Source of the DNA: an uncultured Lachnospiraceae bacterium
Lineage (GTDB): Bacteria > Bacillota > Clostridia > Lachnospirales > Lachnospiraceae
Assembly (NCBI GenBank): GCA_900313745.1
Contig: OMSM01000044.1
Coordinates: 1 to 20,945 of the forward strand
Reading direction: 5' to 3'
DNA: 20,945 bases
The notes beneath the pieces were generated by a model. That model made no database searches, was not told the origin of the DNA, and worked only from the letters and a program-made list of their open reading frames with translations. Each line of letters opens with the position of its first letter. The stretch's first letter is position 1. The position numbers and the translations under genes are program-made. Below are positions 1 through 8,013 of the stretch, one piece after another.

Positions 1-543
1 GTACAGGATGTCGTAATACAGACCAGGCGGCCGTGGCAGGAGGCTGACTCGGAGTATCAGCTCTACGATCCGGCCGGAAATCTGCAGTACCAGCAGCTCG
101 ATGAGAGCGCCCTGGCCGCAGAGTGGGAGAGTGCCGGACTTGTTTCCGGTTACCCTTCGGGAAGCACCCAGGGAACAGTTCAGAATAACGACAGTTTTAC
201 CGGAGGCTATAATCTCTTTCCCACGACGGACTGGCGCCAGTTCGGAACCGAACTGGTCAGCCTCGGGACCTTTACATTGACGGCCTATGACCCATGCCTT
301 GCCTGCTGCGGCAAGACAGACGGAATTACCGCGACGGGATCCAGGGGCATGGCCGGACGCACGATTGCGGTGGACCCGGAGGTAATCCCCTATGGATCCA
401 TGGTGGTGGTCGGGGGATACGTGTTTATTGCCGAGGACTCCGGAGAGGCAATCAAGGGGAATCATATCGACCTGTTCATGGATACTCATGAGGTGGCGAA
501 ACAGTTCGGAGTCCGGGAAGCGGAGGTATGGCTCATTCGCTGA
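1..543 (+). CDS. 3D-domain cell-wall protein, C-terminal part (5' end outside window)
   Basis: The frame is open from the first base, so only the last 180 codons are present. The C-terminal ~90 residues form a 3D domain, named for three conserved aspartates and related to the catalytic fold of MltA lytic transglycosylases. Visible marks are TAYDPCLACCGKTDG at its start, TATGSRGMAGRTIAVDP, and the acidic run AEDSG followed by HIDLFMDTH. The CxxCCG element is typical of clostridial versions. The domain occurs in RpfB/YocH-like secreted or membrane-anchored proteins that act on peptidoglycan. The preceding ~90 residues are polar and low in complexity, probably a linker. An ATG at 277 falls inside the domain and is not the true start. 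The export signal would lie upstream of the window. The family assignment is secure; the exact enzymatic role is not. Confidence 0.85.
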   Translation, partial: VQDVVIQTRRPWQEADSEYQLYDPAGNLQYQQLDESALAAEWESAGLVSGYPSGSTQGTVQNNDSFTGGYNLFPTTDWRQFGTELVSLGTFTLTAYDPCLACCGKTDGITATGSRGMAGRTIAVDPEVIPYGSMVVVGGYVFIAEDSGEAIKGNHIDLFMDTHEVAKQFGVREAEVWLIR

Positions 544-573
544 GTGCTGTATTGCTGTTGGATAGTTTTGCCT

Positions 574-580
574 GAGGGAG
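574..580 (+). promoter_or_regulatory. Ribosome binding site deciding the start at 586
   Basis: GAGGGAG lies five bases before the ATG at 586. It is the only good ribosome site near the 5' end of this reading frame and argues against the earlier in-frame GTG at 544. Confidence 0.6.
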
Positions 581-585
581 TGAGC

Positions 586-1206
586 ATGGCAAAAGAGGAG
601 GAGAAGAATAAGGAGCCTTCCGGTACCCGGGAGATCAGCTTCCACGATCTGGTCCAGCAGACCCGGCGGCCGGCACCTGCCCGTCCCGGCAGAAAAGGAC
701 GGATCCGGAGGACGACAGAACTGGATGACCCCTACTACCGGGTCATCGATGCCGGACATGACCTCCTGATGACAGCCAGACTCAACAAGGAGCTTGTGAA
801 GGATCTTCCCGCTGAGTTAAGGAAAATGCTGCTTGAACTCGAGTCGATCGCCAAGGAAATTACCCTGTCCGCAGTGGAAGACGACTTTGATTACCGGGTC
901 AAGCTTAACCGGTACTATTTCCATATGATCCGCGTGCATTTTCTGGCTTCGGTGATGACATCCCGCATAAGCCGTGTTTTAGGAAACAGTGCGGCGGCTG
1001 CGAAAATCCTCGGAAACCCCGGCCCGAAGAAGATGGCTTCTTTTCTGGACAGCCTTAAGGCATTTTCCGAGATCGGGGAGGAACTGACGACAGCTTCCGG
1101 GCTTTTCATGAATAATATGGAAGCGGAGAATATGCTGGACAAGGACATTCTTCAGGCGAGACAGGCTGCGGAGGAGAAGGCGCTGGAGATGATCCTGAAG
1201 GGCTGA
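586..1206 (+). CDS. Hypothetical soluble protein upstream of membrane phosphatase module
   Basis: This 206-residue protein is not one I recognise. The start at 586 is chosen because GAGGGAG (574-580) lies five bases upstream; a GTG at 544 in the same frame has no ribosome site. The first ~50 residues are charged and rich in Lys, Arg and Pro, probably disordered. Residues ~55-200 look all-helical, with a conserved-looking core (DDPYYRVIDAGHDLL, then DYRVKLNRYYFHMI). There is no signal peptide or membrane segment. It lies 42 bases after the 3D-domain gene and 31 bases before a membrane-protein gene that itself overlaps the PP2C phosphatase gene. It may be a cytoplasmic partner of that module, but this rests on position alone. 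Confidence 0.7.
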   Translation: MAKEEEKNKEPSGTREISFHDLVQQTRRPAPARPGRKGRIRRTTELDDPYYRVIDAGHDLLMTARLNKELVKDLPAELRKMLLELESIAKEITLSAVEDDFDYRVKLNRYYFHMIRVHFLASVMTSRISRVLGNSAAAAKILGNPGPKKMASFLDSLKAFSEIGEELTTASGLFMNNMEAENMLDKDILQARQAAEEKALEMILKG

Positions 1207-1237
1207 CCATATAATACTATCACCGGAGGAGAGAAAA

Positions 1238-1846
1238 ATGCCGGCCGAAATGAGTGACGCAATTCAAAGTTTCATTGCCATTTTTGCCAATATGAAGATG
1301 GAAGGCGCACTATATGCCAGTGTGATGATGATTGTGTGCCTCGCGATCTGCCTGGAGGGAATAAAGTTATACAAGATTGTACTGTACCTGAGTGCGTTTT
1401 CCTACGGTTTCCGCTATGCGCACGACCTTCTTTGGGCAAGGATTCCAAATGACGAGACACTGCTGATGGTTGAAGTCGCGGGCGGCCTGATCTGTGCCGT
1501 ATTCGCCTGGAAGGTTCATCTCCTGGGAATAGGCATGCTGGTCTACCAGTTTGCGAGAGAGTACCTGAAGGATCGGTTCGACGGTCCCTTTGCAGTGGTT
1601 ACCTGCATTGCTGTAAGTGTAGTTGTGGCTCTTATTGCAATGAAGGCTTTCCGCGCGGCGATCGTCGTTATCACCGCGGTGATCGGCGGTTTCGCCGCGG
1701 TGAGTTTCTTTCAGCAGCTGCTGCCGCTGTTTCCGGCTGACCTGTCCTTCTTCCCGTCTGCGACAAGCCAGATATGGACATTCGCGAAGATCTTCCTTGC
1801 TGCGGCAGGAGTAGGTGTGCAGGATCCGAGGGAGCCTAAGGCGTGA
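1238..1846 (+). CDS. Polytopic membrane protein, TMEM198/DUF4203-like (tentative)
   Basis: A 202-residue integral membrane protein with about five to six hydrophobic segments (roughly residues 22-40, 45-62, 80-108, 118-135, 138-158 and 180-195). The start has CCGGAGGAG (1223-1231) seven bases upstream. The motif CLEGIKLYKIVLYLSAFSYG resembles the first repeat of small TMEM198-like (DUF4203) proteins, but that is recall, not a search. No catalytic motif is visible. Its TGA overlaps the GTG start of the phosphatase gene (GTGA, 1843-1846), so translation of the two is probably coupled. It may anchor, sense for or regulate the phosphatase. Confidence 0.7.
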   Translation: MPAEMSDAIQSFIAIFANMKMEGALYASVMMIVCLAICLEGIKLYKIVLYLSAFSYGFRYAHDLLWARIPNDETLLMVEVAGGLICAVFAWKVHLLGIGMLVYQFAREYLKDRFDGPFAVVTCIAVSVVVALIAMKAFRAAIVVITAVIGGFAAVSFFQQLLPLFPADLSFFPSATSQIWTFAKIFLAAAGVGVQDPREPKA

Positions 1847-3384
1847 ACAAGATATCGGATGAGACAAAACTGAAAATCGGTCGGATTATACTTAGTACCC
1901 TCGGTATGCTCGGCCTTGTGATGAGCGTTGTTCTTGTTCATACGGGGAAGGCGGAGATAGAAGATACCTTTGTATTCGCAATTGATCTTATGGGCGGGGC
2001 AATCTGCTACCTGCTCTTTGCCGGCTGCTCGATAGAGGAGAAAACGACAGATACGGAGAAGACATTTCCGTTTATGACTATTCTTCTCCTGGCCGGACTG
2101 ATCTTTTTTATCGATGAGGCCTGCTGGATTACGGTGAGGGGGACGGACAGGGCGGTACAGACTGCTTTCCTTTTCGTCTATTTGGCTGAGCTTATCCTGG
2201 AGCAGGTGGTCAATTATGCCTTCTGGCGGTATATCATGATTTCGCTGCCGCTGGAGGGAAAGTTTGTCCGCATCGGCGACAAGGCAGCGCAGCTTCTGCT
2301 CATCCCGATGGTTTTTATGAGCCTGGTTGCCGCACTGGTTGTCTTAAGCAGAATGTTTCTGTCGGCCGGGGCTGTTGATCCGGAGGGACTGTACTGGCTT
2401 CCTTTCCCTTATATGGCATTCATTGTCGTCCTTACCTTTATTGCGGTGATCCGGTCCAAGGCAGCTCCGCTGCTTAAGATCGCGGCTCTTTCCTTCGTTG
2501 GCATCCCCGGAGGCTGGTATATCCTCTCCGCGATCTTCCCCGAGTACCCTTCTCATTACGGTGGAATGCTGCTCTCTATTGTCGTGATGTATATCATACT
2601 CTACTATGAGCAGAGCAGACAGTTGATTCTGACGCAGTCGGAGCTTAAAACTGCCGCGGTGATACAGGAGTCCATGCTCCCGCACGTTTTTCCGCCATAT
2701 CCGGACAGGAAGGAGTTTATGCTCCATGCTTCCATGTCGCCAGCCAAGGAAGTGGGCGGAGATTTCTACGATTATTTCATGATCGATGAGGATCACCTGG
2801 TGCTGGTAATGGCGGACGTCTCGGGAAAAGGCGTGCCTGCTGCGCTCTTCATGTCGATCAGCATGGTTACCATCCGCAACCAGGTTCCTCTGTTTGACAA
2901 CCCCGCCGATGTACTAGCTGCGGTAAACGATGAGCTCTGCGAGAACGAGGACAATGAGATGTTCGTCACCGTCTGGCTTGGAGTGATCAAGCTTTCCACC
3001 GGCAGGATGATGAGCGCAAATGCGGGGCACGAATACCCGGTGTTCGCACGCGCGGGAGAATCCTTCGAACTGAAGAAAACGAAGCATGGTCCTCCTCTCG
3101 GAATCTATGAGGGAGTTCAGTTCCAGACAGAGGAGACTGTACTTCATTCAGGCGACATGCTGTTCCTGTACACCGACGGACTGCCGGAGGCTACGGCGCA
3201 GGACGGGCAGATGCTCGGTGAAGAGAGGATGCTTTCGATATTGAACAGGAACAAGGGCGTCGAGCCCAGACTGCTTCTGGAGAGGATCAGTGAAGAGGTG
3301 GGGGCGTTCGTCGGAGAAAGAGAGCACTTTGATGATCTCACCATGCTGGCATTCAGGATGGAGGGAGAGGATAACAGTAACTGA
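1843..3384 (+). CDS. Membrane-anchored PP2C serine phosphatase (RsbU/SpoIIE family)
   Basis: A 513-residue protein with an N-terminal domain of about seven to eight membrane helices (residues ~12-255), a short helical linker (~255-280) and a C-terminal PP2C-like SpoIIE domain (~280-507). The linker start AAVIQESMLPHVFPP is typical of RsbU-type phosphatases. Metal-binding motifs are complete: GGDFYDY (305-311), ADVSGKG (324-330), NAGH (393-396), YTDGLPEA (443-450) and DDLTML (497-502). The family dephosphorylates STAS-domain antagonists in partner-switching circuits, so the STAS proteins at 8014 and 9323 are natural substrate candidates. The membrane domain suggests an envelope or ligand signal. 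The start is GTG, overlapping the upstream stop, with GAGGGAG just upstream (1828-1834). The two genes upstream are probably in the same operon; a hairpin follows the stop. Confidence 0.9.
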   Translation: MNKISDETKLKIGRIILSTLGMLGLVMSVVLVHTGKAEIEDTFVFAIDLMGGAICYLLFAGCSIEEKTTDTEKTFPFMTILLLAGLIFFIDEACWITVRGTDRAVQTAFLFVYLAELILEQVVNYAFWRYIMISLPLEGKFVRIGDKAAQLLLIPMVFMSLVAALVVLSRMFLSAGAVDPEGLYWLPFPYMAFIVVLTFIAVIRSKAAPLLKIAALSFVGIPGGWYILSAIFPEYPSHYGGMLLSIVVMYIILYYEQSRQLILTQSELKTAAVIQESMLPHVFPPYPDRKEFMLHASMSPAKEVGGDFYDYFMIDEDHLVLVMADVSGKGVPAALFMSISMVTIRNQVPLFDNPADVLAAVNDELCENEDNEMFVTVWLGVIKLSTGRMMSANAGHEYPVFARAGESFELKKTKHGPPLGIYEGVQFQTEETVLHSGDMLFLYTDGLPEATAQDGQMLGEERMLSILNRNKGVEPRLLLERISEEVGAFVGEREHFDDLTMLAFRMEGEDNSN

Positions 3385-3418
3385 CACAGGGAACCCGGCG
3401 TGGCTTCCGGCAGGGTAA

Positions 3419-3456
3419 GGATGGGCGGCGCAAGCATGCCCATCCGTTTGTTCGTT
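3419..3456 (+). terminator. Candidate rho-independent terminator after the phosphatase gene
   Basis: GGATGGGC (3419-3426) pairs perfectly with GCCCATCC (3438-3445) across an 11-base loop, followed by the moderately T-rich GTTTGTTCGTT. It lies 35 bases after the phosphatase stop and 30 bases before the NRPS-like start. It could end or attenuate the upstream transcript. The U-tract is interrupted, so termination may be partial. The rest of the 101-base gap shows no clear promoter. Confidence 0.45.
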
Positions 3457-3485
3457 ATCAGGGTTTCAGCAGGAATTGTAAACAG

Positions 3486-6437
3486 ATGAACCTGGACAGA
3501 ATGACATTTCTTGACAAACTGGAGGACAATTTCCGGCTGTACGGTGACAGGGCTGCCCTTAGCGGCGGGCCGGGCGGACTCAGGATCACTTATAGTGAGC
3601 TGGACCGGCTTTCGGGCAAGGTATTCCACTATCTGAAGGAAAAGGGAATCGGCCCGGAGGATTTCGTGATGGTAAACCTGCCGCGGAGTGCGGAAATCCT
3701 GGCGGTGTGCGTCGGGGTGTGGCGTGCCGGTGCTGCCTTCACGATCCGGGAGAGAGATAGTTTTCAGGAGAAGACCGACTTTATCTATGAGAACTGCGGC
3801 TGCAAAATGCTCATCGACCCGGAGGTTTTTTCGGTCATCCAGAATTATGAACCGCTTCCGGGACATGTCCGCTGCAGCGAGCATACAGCTGCCTATGCTG
3901 TCTACACCTCCGGTTCCACCGGGAAGCCCAAGGGAGCGGTTCACGAAATCGGCACGTTGATCAACGGCCGCAAGTCCTTCCGGTACAATGGTGATCCGAT
4001 CTTCAGGCATACGGACCGGTTTGCCTATTCCTCGCCGCTCAACTTTGCCGCGGCGGTCATGTTCATGAATCCTGTTCTCTTTGCGGGAGCGGAATTTGTC
4101 GTGGTTCCTTATCAGTCCGCAAAAAACCCCATGCAGATGAAGGAGTACTTTGCTGCGGGAAAGGTCACGGCAGCGTTTCTTACGCCTTCCTATGCCAGGA
4201 TTTTCAAGAGCTTTAACCCGGAGCTGAAAATCCTGCTTCTTGCCGGGGAGACGGCGTCGAATGTGTATTTCGACGGTCTGATGATGTTCAATCTCTATGG
4301 CCAGACCGAGACCGGGAGCGCGTCCTGCGTGTTCAGGATTGACAGAGCATATGAACTTACTCCCATCGGGAAATCTCAGACGGAAGAGATCCAGGTAAAA
4401 CTGATCAATGAGGACGGCGCGGACTGTGCGCCGGGAGAAGTCGGGGAAATCTGCCAGAATAATGATTTTTTCCGCGGATACATCGGGCTTCCGCAGATGA
4501 CGGAGGAGGCCTTAAGGGGCGGAATATATCATACGGGGGATATGGGCAGATATGACACAGACGGCAATATCGTGCTCATCGGCCGCAACGACGACATGGT
4601 CAAGATCAACGGAAACCGTGTCGAGCCCTCGGAGATCGAAAGCGTGGTCAGGGAGGAACTGAACATCGGCTGGGCTGCAGCCAGGTGTGTGAAGAGCGGC
4701 CACAGAGCGGTGATCTATGCATACTATAATGAAGAGCTGACCGTTGACCTTGAGGAGGCAAAGAAGAGAATATCACAGCGTCTCCCTTCGTATATGGTTC
4801 CTGCGGCGTATATCCGGATCGACAAGATTCCTATCAGTGATAACGGAAAACTTATCCGGAGAGAGCTTCCTGTTCCGGTATTTAAAGGTTCCGGAACGGA
4901 GGCCGGCAGCCCGGACAACGAGCTGGAAGTGCAGGTGCTCAACGCTTTCACCAAGGTTCTGAAGGTCGACGGACTTGGAACTGATGACGATTTCTTTGAG
5001 GCCGGAGGAGATTCTGTCGCTTCCATTGAGCTGGTGGCAGAACTGGGGATCAGCGGGCTTTCCGTAAGGGATATTTTCCAGAGAAGAACAGTAAGGCGGA
5101 TCACGGAGAGAATACTTGAGCTTTGGGATCATGAGGTGGCGGAGGATGAGCTTGACAGGCAGAACGCCATCGCGATGAAGGAAGAGTATCCTCTTGGCGT
5201 CTTTCAGACCTACATGCTGGATTATCAGCTGTATACGCCGAAATCCACCATGCTTAACCTTCCCGTTTTCCTTAAATTCGGCAGTGAAGTCGATATCGGG
5301 AGGCTCAGGGAAGCACTGGAGCAGATGATCAAGGCACATCCTGCACTGAATACCCGGATCAGGATAGGGAGGGATCAGGATTTTGCCCAGGCCTTCTGTG
5401 ACGAGCCGTTTACGGTTGAGCCGGAGAGGGTGACGGAGGCAGCGATGATCGATATCCGCGAGAGCCTGATTTCGCCCTTCCGGCTGCTGGATTCCCCGCT
5501 GTTCCGCTGCCGCCTGTTTGAGACGGAGCGGGGAGGTTACCTGTTCCTTGACCTTCACCATATCATGGGTGACGGGCGCTCCGTTCATGTCATCCTGAAT
5601 GATCTTCTCCGCGCGTATGAGGGATATGTGCTCCGGACAGACAGGTACTACCTGTACCTGAAAAAGCGGGGAGAGGAAAGAAGTGAGGCACAGTATCTCG
5701 AGGACCAGGCATACTTTGAGGGCCTTTATCAGGGGAGAAGTTTCAGCGAGTGTCCCACGGAGGACTTCAGGGTCCGCGAAAACAAGGCAGATTCGCTGAT
5801 CGCAGACATACCGATTGACGGGAAATCCTACGAGAAGATCCATGTACAGTACGGGCTGACCAATAATGCTTTTTTTGCCGCTGCAGCACTGCTTGCGCTG
5901 GCGCAGTACAACAATGCCCGCGATGTGATGATTACATGGACCTATCATGGCCGTGAAAATGCCGTTGAAGAAAAAATGGTGGGACTTCTCATCAGGGATA
6001 TTCCTCTTGGTCTTACGGTCAGTCCGGAAGAGAGCGTGAAGGATTACCTGAACCGGGTGCAGAATGCGGTTAATGAGGGAATCCGCCATTCTGCCTATCC
6101 GTATACACTTCTTAATTCCAGCGTTGCGGAGAAGGACAGGCTCTGCTTCCTGTATCAGAAGGACATCTTCACCTACAGCATGCTCCGCCATGGCCACTTT
6201 GAGGAGGTTCAGCTTCCCAATCACTACAAGGCGGCGGAAAACGCGTTCAACATAGAAGTGATAGACAATGATGGGGCTATTACACTGTCCTTTGACTATG
6301 CATCCACAAGGTACCGGAGGAGCAGCGTCGAAAGGTTCAGCAGAATCTACCGGCAGACCGCGCTGGAACTGGCTCTCCACCTTGACGACGGCGGGACGAT
6401 AGAAGAAATCATCGGGGCAGGGCAGCATGAAGTCTGA
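3486..6437 (+). CDS. NRPS-like protein: adenylation - carrier - condensation
   Basis: A 983-residue single-module nonribosomal peptide synthetase-like protein with no signal peptide. Residues ~10-460 are an AMP-forming adenylation domain: YTSGSTGKPKG (140-150, A3), LYGQTETG (270-277, A5), YHTGDMGRYD (348-357, A7), the 364-386 hinge region, and the catalytic Lys in NGK (453-455). Residues ~476-548 are a carrier domain with the phosphopantetheine Ser in GGDS (Ser510). Residues ~558-980 are a condensation domain with an intact HHxxxDG motif (HHIMGDG, 691-697). Where canonical amino-acid domains carry FDxS in core A4, this one reads SSPLNFAAAV (182-191) with no evident Asp, so the substrate may not be an ordinary alpha-amino acid. 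There is no thioesterase or reductase; the terminal condensation domain probably transfers the carrier-bound group to an acceptor. The start is ATG with AGGA eleven bases upstream, which is weak. Its 3' end overlaps a Wzy-like membrane gene by 11 bases. Confidence 0.9.
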   Translation: MNLDRMTFLDKLEDNFRLYGDRAALSGGPGGLRITYSELDRLSGKVFHYLKEKGIGPEDFVMVNLPRSAEILAVCVGVWRAGAAFTIRERDSFQEKTDFIYENCGCKMLIDPEVFSVIQNYEPLPGHVRCSEHTAAYAVYTSGSTGKPKGAVHEIGTLINGRKSFRYNGDPIFRHTDRFAYSSPLNFAAAVMFMNPVLFAGAEFVVVPYQSAKNPMQMKEYFAAGKVTAAFLTPSYARIFKSFNPELKILLLAGETASNVYFDGLMMFNLYGQTETGSASCVFRIDRAYELTPIGKSQTEEIQVKLINEDGADCAPGEVGEICQNNDFFRGYIGLPQMTEEALRGGIYHTGDMGRYDTDGNIVLIGRNDDMVKINGNRVEPSEIESVVREELNIGWAAARCVKSGHRAVIYAYYNEELTVDLEEAKKRISQRLPSYMVPAAYIRIDKIPISDNGKLIRRELPVPVFKGSGTEAGSPDNELEVQVLNAFTKVLKVDGLGTDDDFFEAGGDSVASIELVAELGISGLSVRDIFQRRTVRRITERILELWDHEVAEDELDRQNAIAMKEEYPLGVFQTYMLDYQLYTPKSTMLNLPVFLKFGSEVDIGRLREALEQMIKAHPALNTRIRIGRDQDFAQAFCDEPFTVEPERVTEAAMIDIRESLISPFRLLDSPLFRCRLFETERGGYLFLDLHHIMGDGRSVHVILNDLLRAYEGYVLRTDRYYLYLKKRGEERSEAQYLEDQAYFEGLYQGRSFSECPTEDFRVRENKADSLIADIPIDGKSYEKIHVQYGLTNNAFFAAAALLALAQYNNARDVMITWTYHGRENAVEEKMVGLLIRDIPLGLTVSPEESVKDYLNRVQNAVNEGIRHSAYPYTLLNSSVAEKDRLCFLYQKDIFTYSMLRHGHFEEVQLPNHYKAAENAFNIEVIDNDGAITLSFDYASTRYRRSSVERFSRIYRQTALELALHLDDGGTIEEIIGAGQHEV

Positions 6438-7899
6438 TCCGGAACTCGTGAAAGAAGGAAGAAAAACCGGCGGCTGGCTGCTGACGGTTTTTCTTTGTGT
6501 GCTGATTCCCGCGCTCTCCTTTTATGCTCCTCAGGGCTATTACGGGCTCGGAGAGGAGAAATTCCGGTGTTTTAAGCTGCTTGCCGGTGTTTTCGCGTTT
6601 CCGGCGCTTTTTCTTCTTTTCGCGGTGATCGCAGTGATGCTGCGGGGGGAGCATGATGGAAAAGGAGCGGCGGAGGAACTGCGCGGAAGGATGAAGGCGC
6701 CGGATTTTGCGGCCCTGTCCTGTGCTGTGCTGATCGCGGTTTCCTGGTGCCTTGCAGCCGACCGCGGAGAATCGCTGTGGGGAACCTCAGGCTGGCGCAT
6801 GGGGGCACTGACGCAGCTCCTCATGCTTGTAATCTATGCCTCGGCGAGGTGTTTTGGGGTTCGAAGGCTTCCCGTTATTACGGCAGCGGAGCTCTCCAGC
6901 GGCGCGGTCTTTCTCTTTGCTGTTCTTAACCGCTATGGTATTTATCCGTTCTCCTATATGAGTCTCGGAGGAGATTTCCTCTCGACGATCGGCAATATAG
7001 ACTGGTACGCGGGTTATCTCGCGGTATTTCTGCCGCTCTGGGCCGGAGATCTTGTAAGAGTGCTGCTCAGGGCGAAGAACCGGATCCGGGGAAGGAACTG
7101 CGTTCTGCAGGTGCTTCATGTCCTTTTTCTGTGCCTGGGACTTGTTCTCGGCATCTGGTCAGCTCTTACGCAGGGGACGGATTCCTGCCTGCTGTCGCTC
7201 GGCGGAATGGCCGCAGTGCTCCTGATCGCCATATCCGGAAGAGCAGGAGGTACATTCGGGAAGGCCGTATCCGCTGTACTGACCGCGTTTATCTGCTTCC
7301 TGTTCTTCCTCTGTCTCCTTGCTGCCGCGATCCACGCATGTGCGGAAAGCGGGTGGGGCAGCGGGGTAATAGCGTGGCTGTATTACAAGTTTTCCGTCGA
7401 TTTCCGGGCCGGCTGGGGCAACGGCCGCGGCGCGGTCTGGCGCATCGCCGGCAGGCTGTTCCGGGATCTTCCGTTCCGGAGAAAACTCTTCGGCATAGGT
7501 CCGGATGGTTTTGCAGCCTGGGCAATGTCTCATCCGGCTGTCGCGGACATGGTCTCGCAGTATTTCGGCCCCCTTCGCCTGACCAACGCTCACTGCGGGC
7601 TGTTCACTGCCCTGATCGATGAGGGGGCGCTGTACGCCGCTTCGCTCGCCGGGTTCTATCTCTCTTTTCTCATGGGCTGTCTCCGGGCATATTCCCGGAC
7701 AGAAAAAGACAATTCGTCCGCAGCTGCTCCGGGCAGGAGGGCTGCGGCGCTTACTGGTGCGCTTCTCCTGGTTTCGTGTGCGGCCGGACAGATGTTTACC
7801 TTCCGCACGGTGGTCTCCGAACCGTTCCTGTGGAGTTTTGCAGGTATCCTGATGACAGAAATTCACAGCGGTGAAGAAGAGTATGATATAATTAAATAG
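6427..7899 (+). CDS. O-antigen ligase/Wzy-like polytopic membrane protein
   Basis: A 490-residue membrane protein with about eleven hydrophobic helices. It carries marks of the Wzy/WaaL superfamily: GTSGWRMGAL (119-128), GNGRGAVWR (331-339) before the large outer loop, GIGPDGF (356-362), and NAHCGLFTALIDEGALY (387-403), which matches the usual 'NAHNxxLxxxxExGxxG' region. Family members transfer or polymerise undecaprenyl-linked glycans, and some clostridial relatives act on unrelated envelope polymers. The ATG lies inside the last codons of the NRPS-like gene (11-base overlap) without a strong ribosome site, implying translational coupling and a shared task. A plausible model is that the NRPS-like protein decorates a lipid-linked glycan that this protein handles; this is inference. 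Its last codons contain a consensus-like promoter for the next operon. Confidence 0.75.
   Translation: MKSDPELVKEGRKTGGWLLTVFLCVLIPALSFYAPQGYYGLGEEKFRCFKLLAGVFAFPALFLLFAVIAVMLRGEHDGKGAAEELRGRMKAPDFAALSCAVLIAVSWCLAADRGESLWGTSGWRMGALTQLLMLVIYASARCFGVRRLPVITAAELSSGAVFLFAVLNRYGIYPFSYMSLGGDFLSTIGNIDWYAGYLAVFLPLWAGDLVRVLLRAKNRIRGRNCVLQVLHVLFLCLGLVLGIWSALTQGTDSCLLSLGGMAAVLLIAISGRAGGTFGKAVSAVLTAFICFLFFLCLLAAAIHACAESGWGSGVIAWLYYKFSVDFRAGWGNGRGAVWRIAGRLFRDLPFRRKLFGIGPDGFAAWAMSHPAVADMVSQYFGPLRLTNAHCGLFTALIDEGALYAASLAGFYLSFLMGCLRAYSRTEKDNSSAAAPGRRAAALTGALLLVSCAAGQMFTFRTVVSEPFLWSFAGILMTEIHSGEEEYDIIK
7862..7892 (+). promoter_or_regulatory. Extended -10 promoter inside the 3' end of the Wzy-like gene
   Basis: TTCACA (7862-7867; five of six matches to the -35 consensus) is 19 bases from TATAAT (7887-7892), which is preceded by TGA (7884-7886) to give a perfect extended -10 (TGnTATAAT). 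It would start transcription around 7899-7900, giving a leader of roughly 115 bases before the STAS gene at 8014. The long spacer is tolerated at extended -10 promoters. It suggests that the STAS/CPBP operon can be expressed independently of the NRPS-like gene. Confidence 0.5.
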
Positions 7900-7921
7900 T
7901 TTAACAAACAACATCCCTGAA

Positions 7922-7980
7922 GCGGTTCCGGGCAGGAGGGAAGGGCGGCAGGCCCGCCGGCGCAATGCTCCCGGAAGCGC
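7922..7980 (+). other. Imperfect long-range stem-loop in the leader of the STAS operon
   Basis: GCGGTTCCGGG (7922-7932) pairs with CCCGGAAGCGC (7970-7980), ten base pairs with one G-G mismatch. The enclosed GC-rich segment can form its own small hairpin (GGCGG with CCGCC near 7944-7958). No T-run follows, so this is not a classical terminator. It occupies most of the 114-base gap 7900-8013 and may stabilise or regulate the transcript. No known riboswitch class is recognised. Confidence 0.4.
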
Positions 7981-8013
7981 GGGCAGCAGCATTACCGAAA
8001 GGATGGAAGGGAA

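Noticed and set aside
1210..1215. TATAAT just before the gene at 1238 as a promoter
   Set aside because: Transcription would start inside the ribosome site, and no -35 element lies 16-18 bases upstream.
3144..4010. Minus-strand open frame spanning the gap between phosphatase and NRPS-like genes
   Set aside because: It overlaps the conserved ends of both real genes and the terminator hairpin and carries no domain.
4773..6428. Long open frame on the minus strand opposite the NRPS-like gene (551 codons)
   Set aside because: It is antisense to a well-supported enzyme, has no family motifs and no ribosome site; it is a by-product of codon bias.
3486..6437. The NRPS-like protein as DltA-type D-alanine ligase
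   Set aside because: DltA is a stand-alone adenylation enzyme and keeps the FDxS Asp; here carrier and condensation domains are fused and that Asp is not evident.
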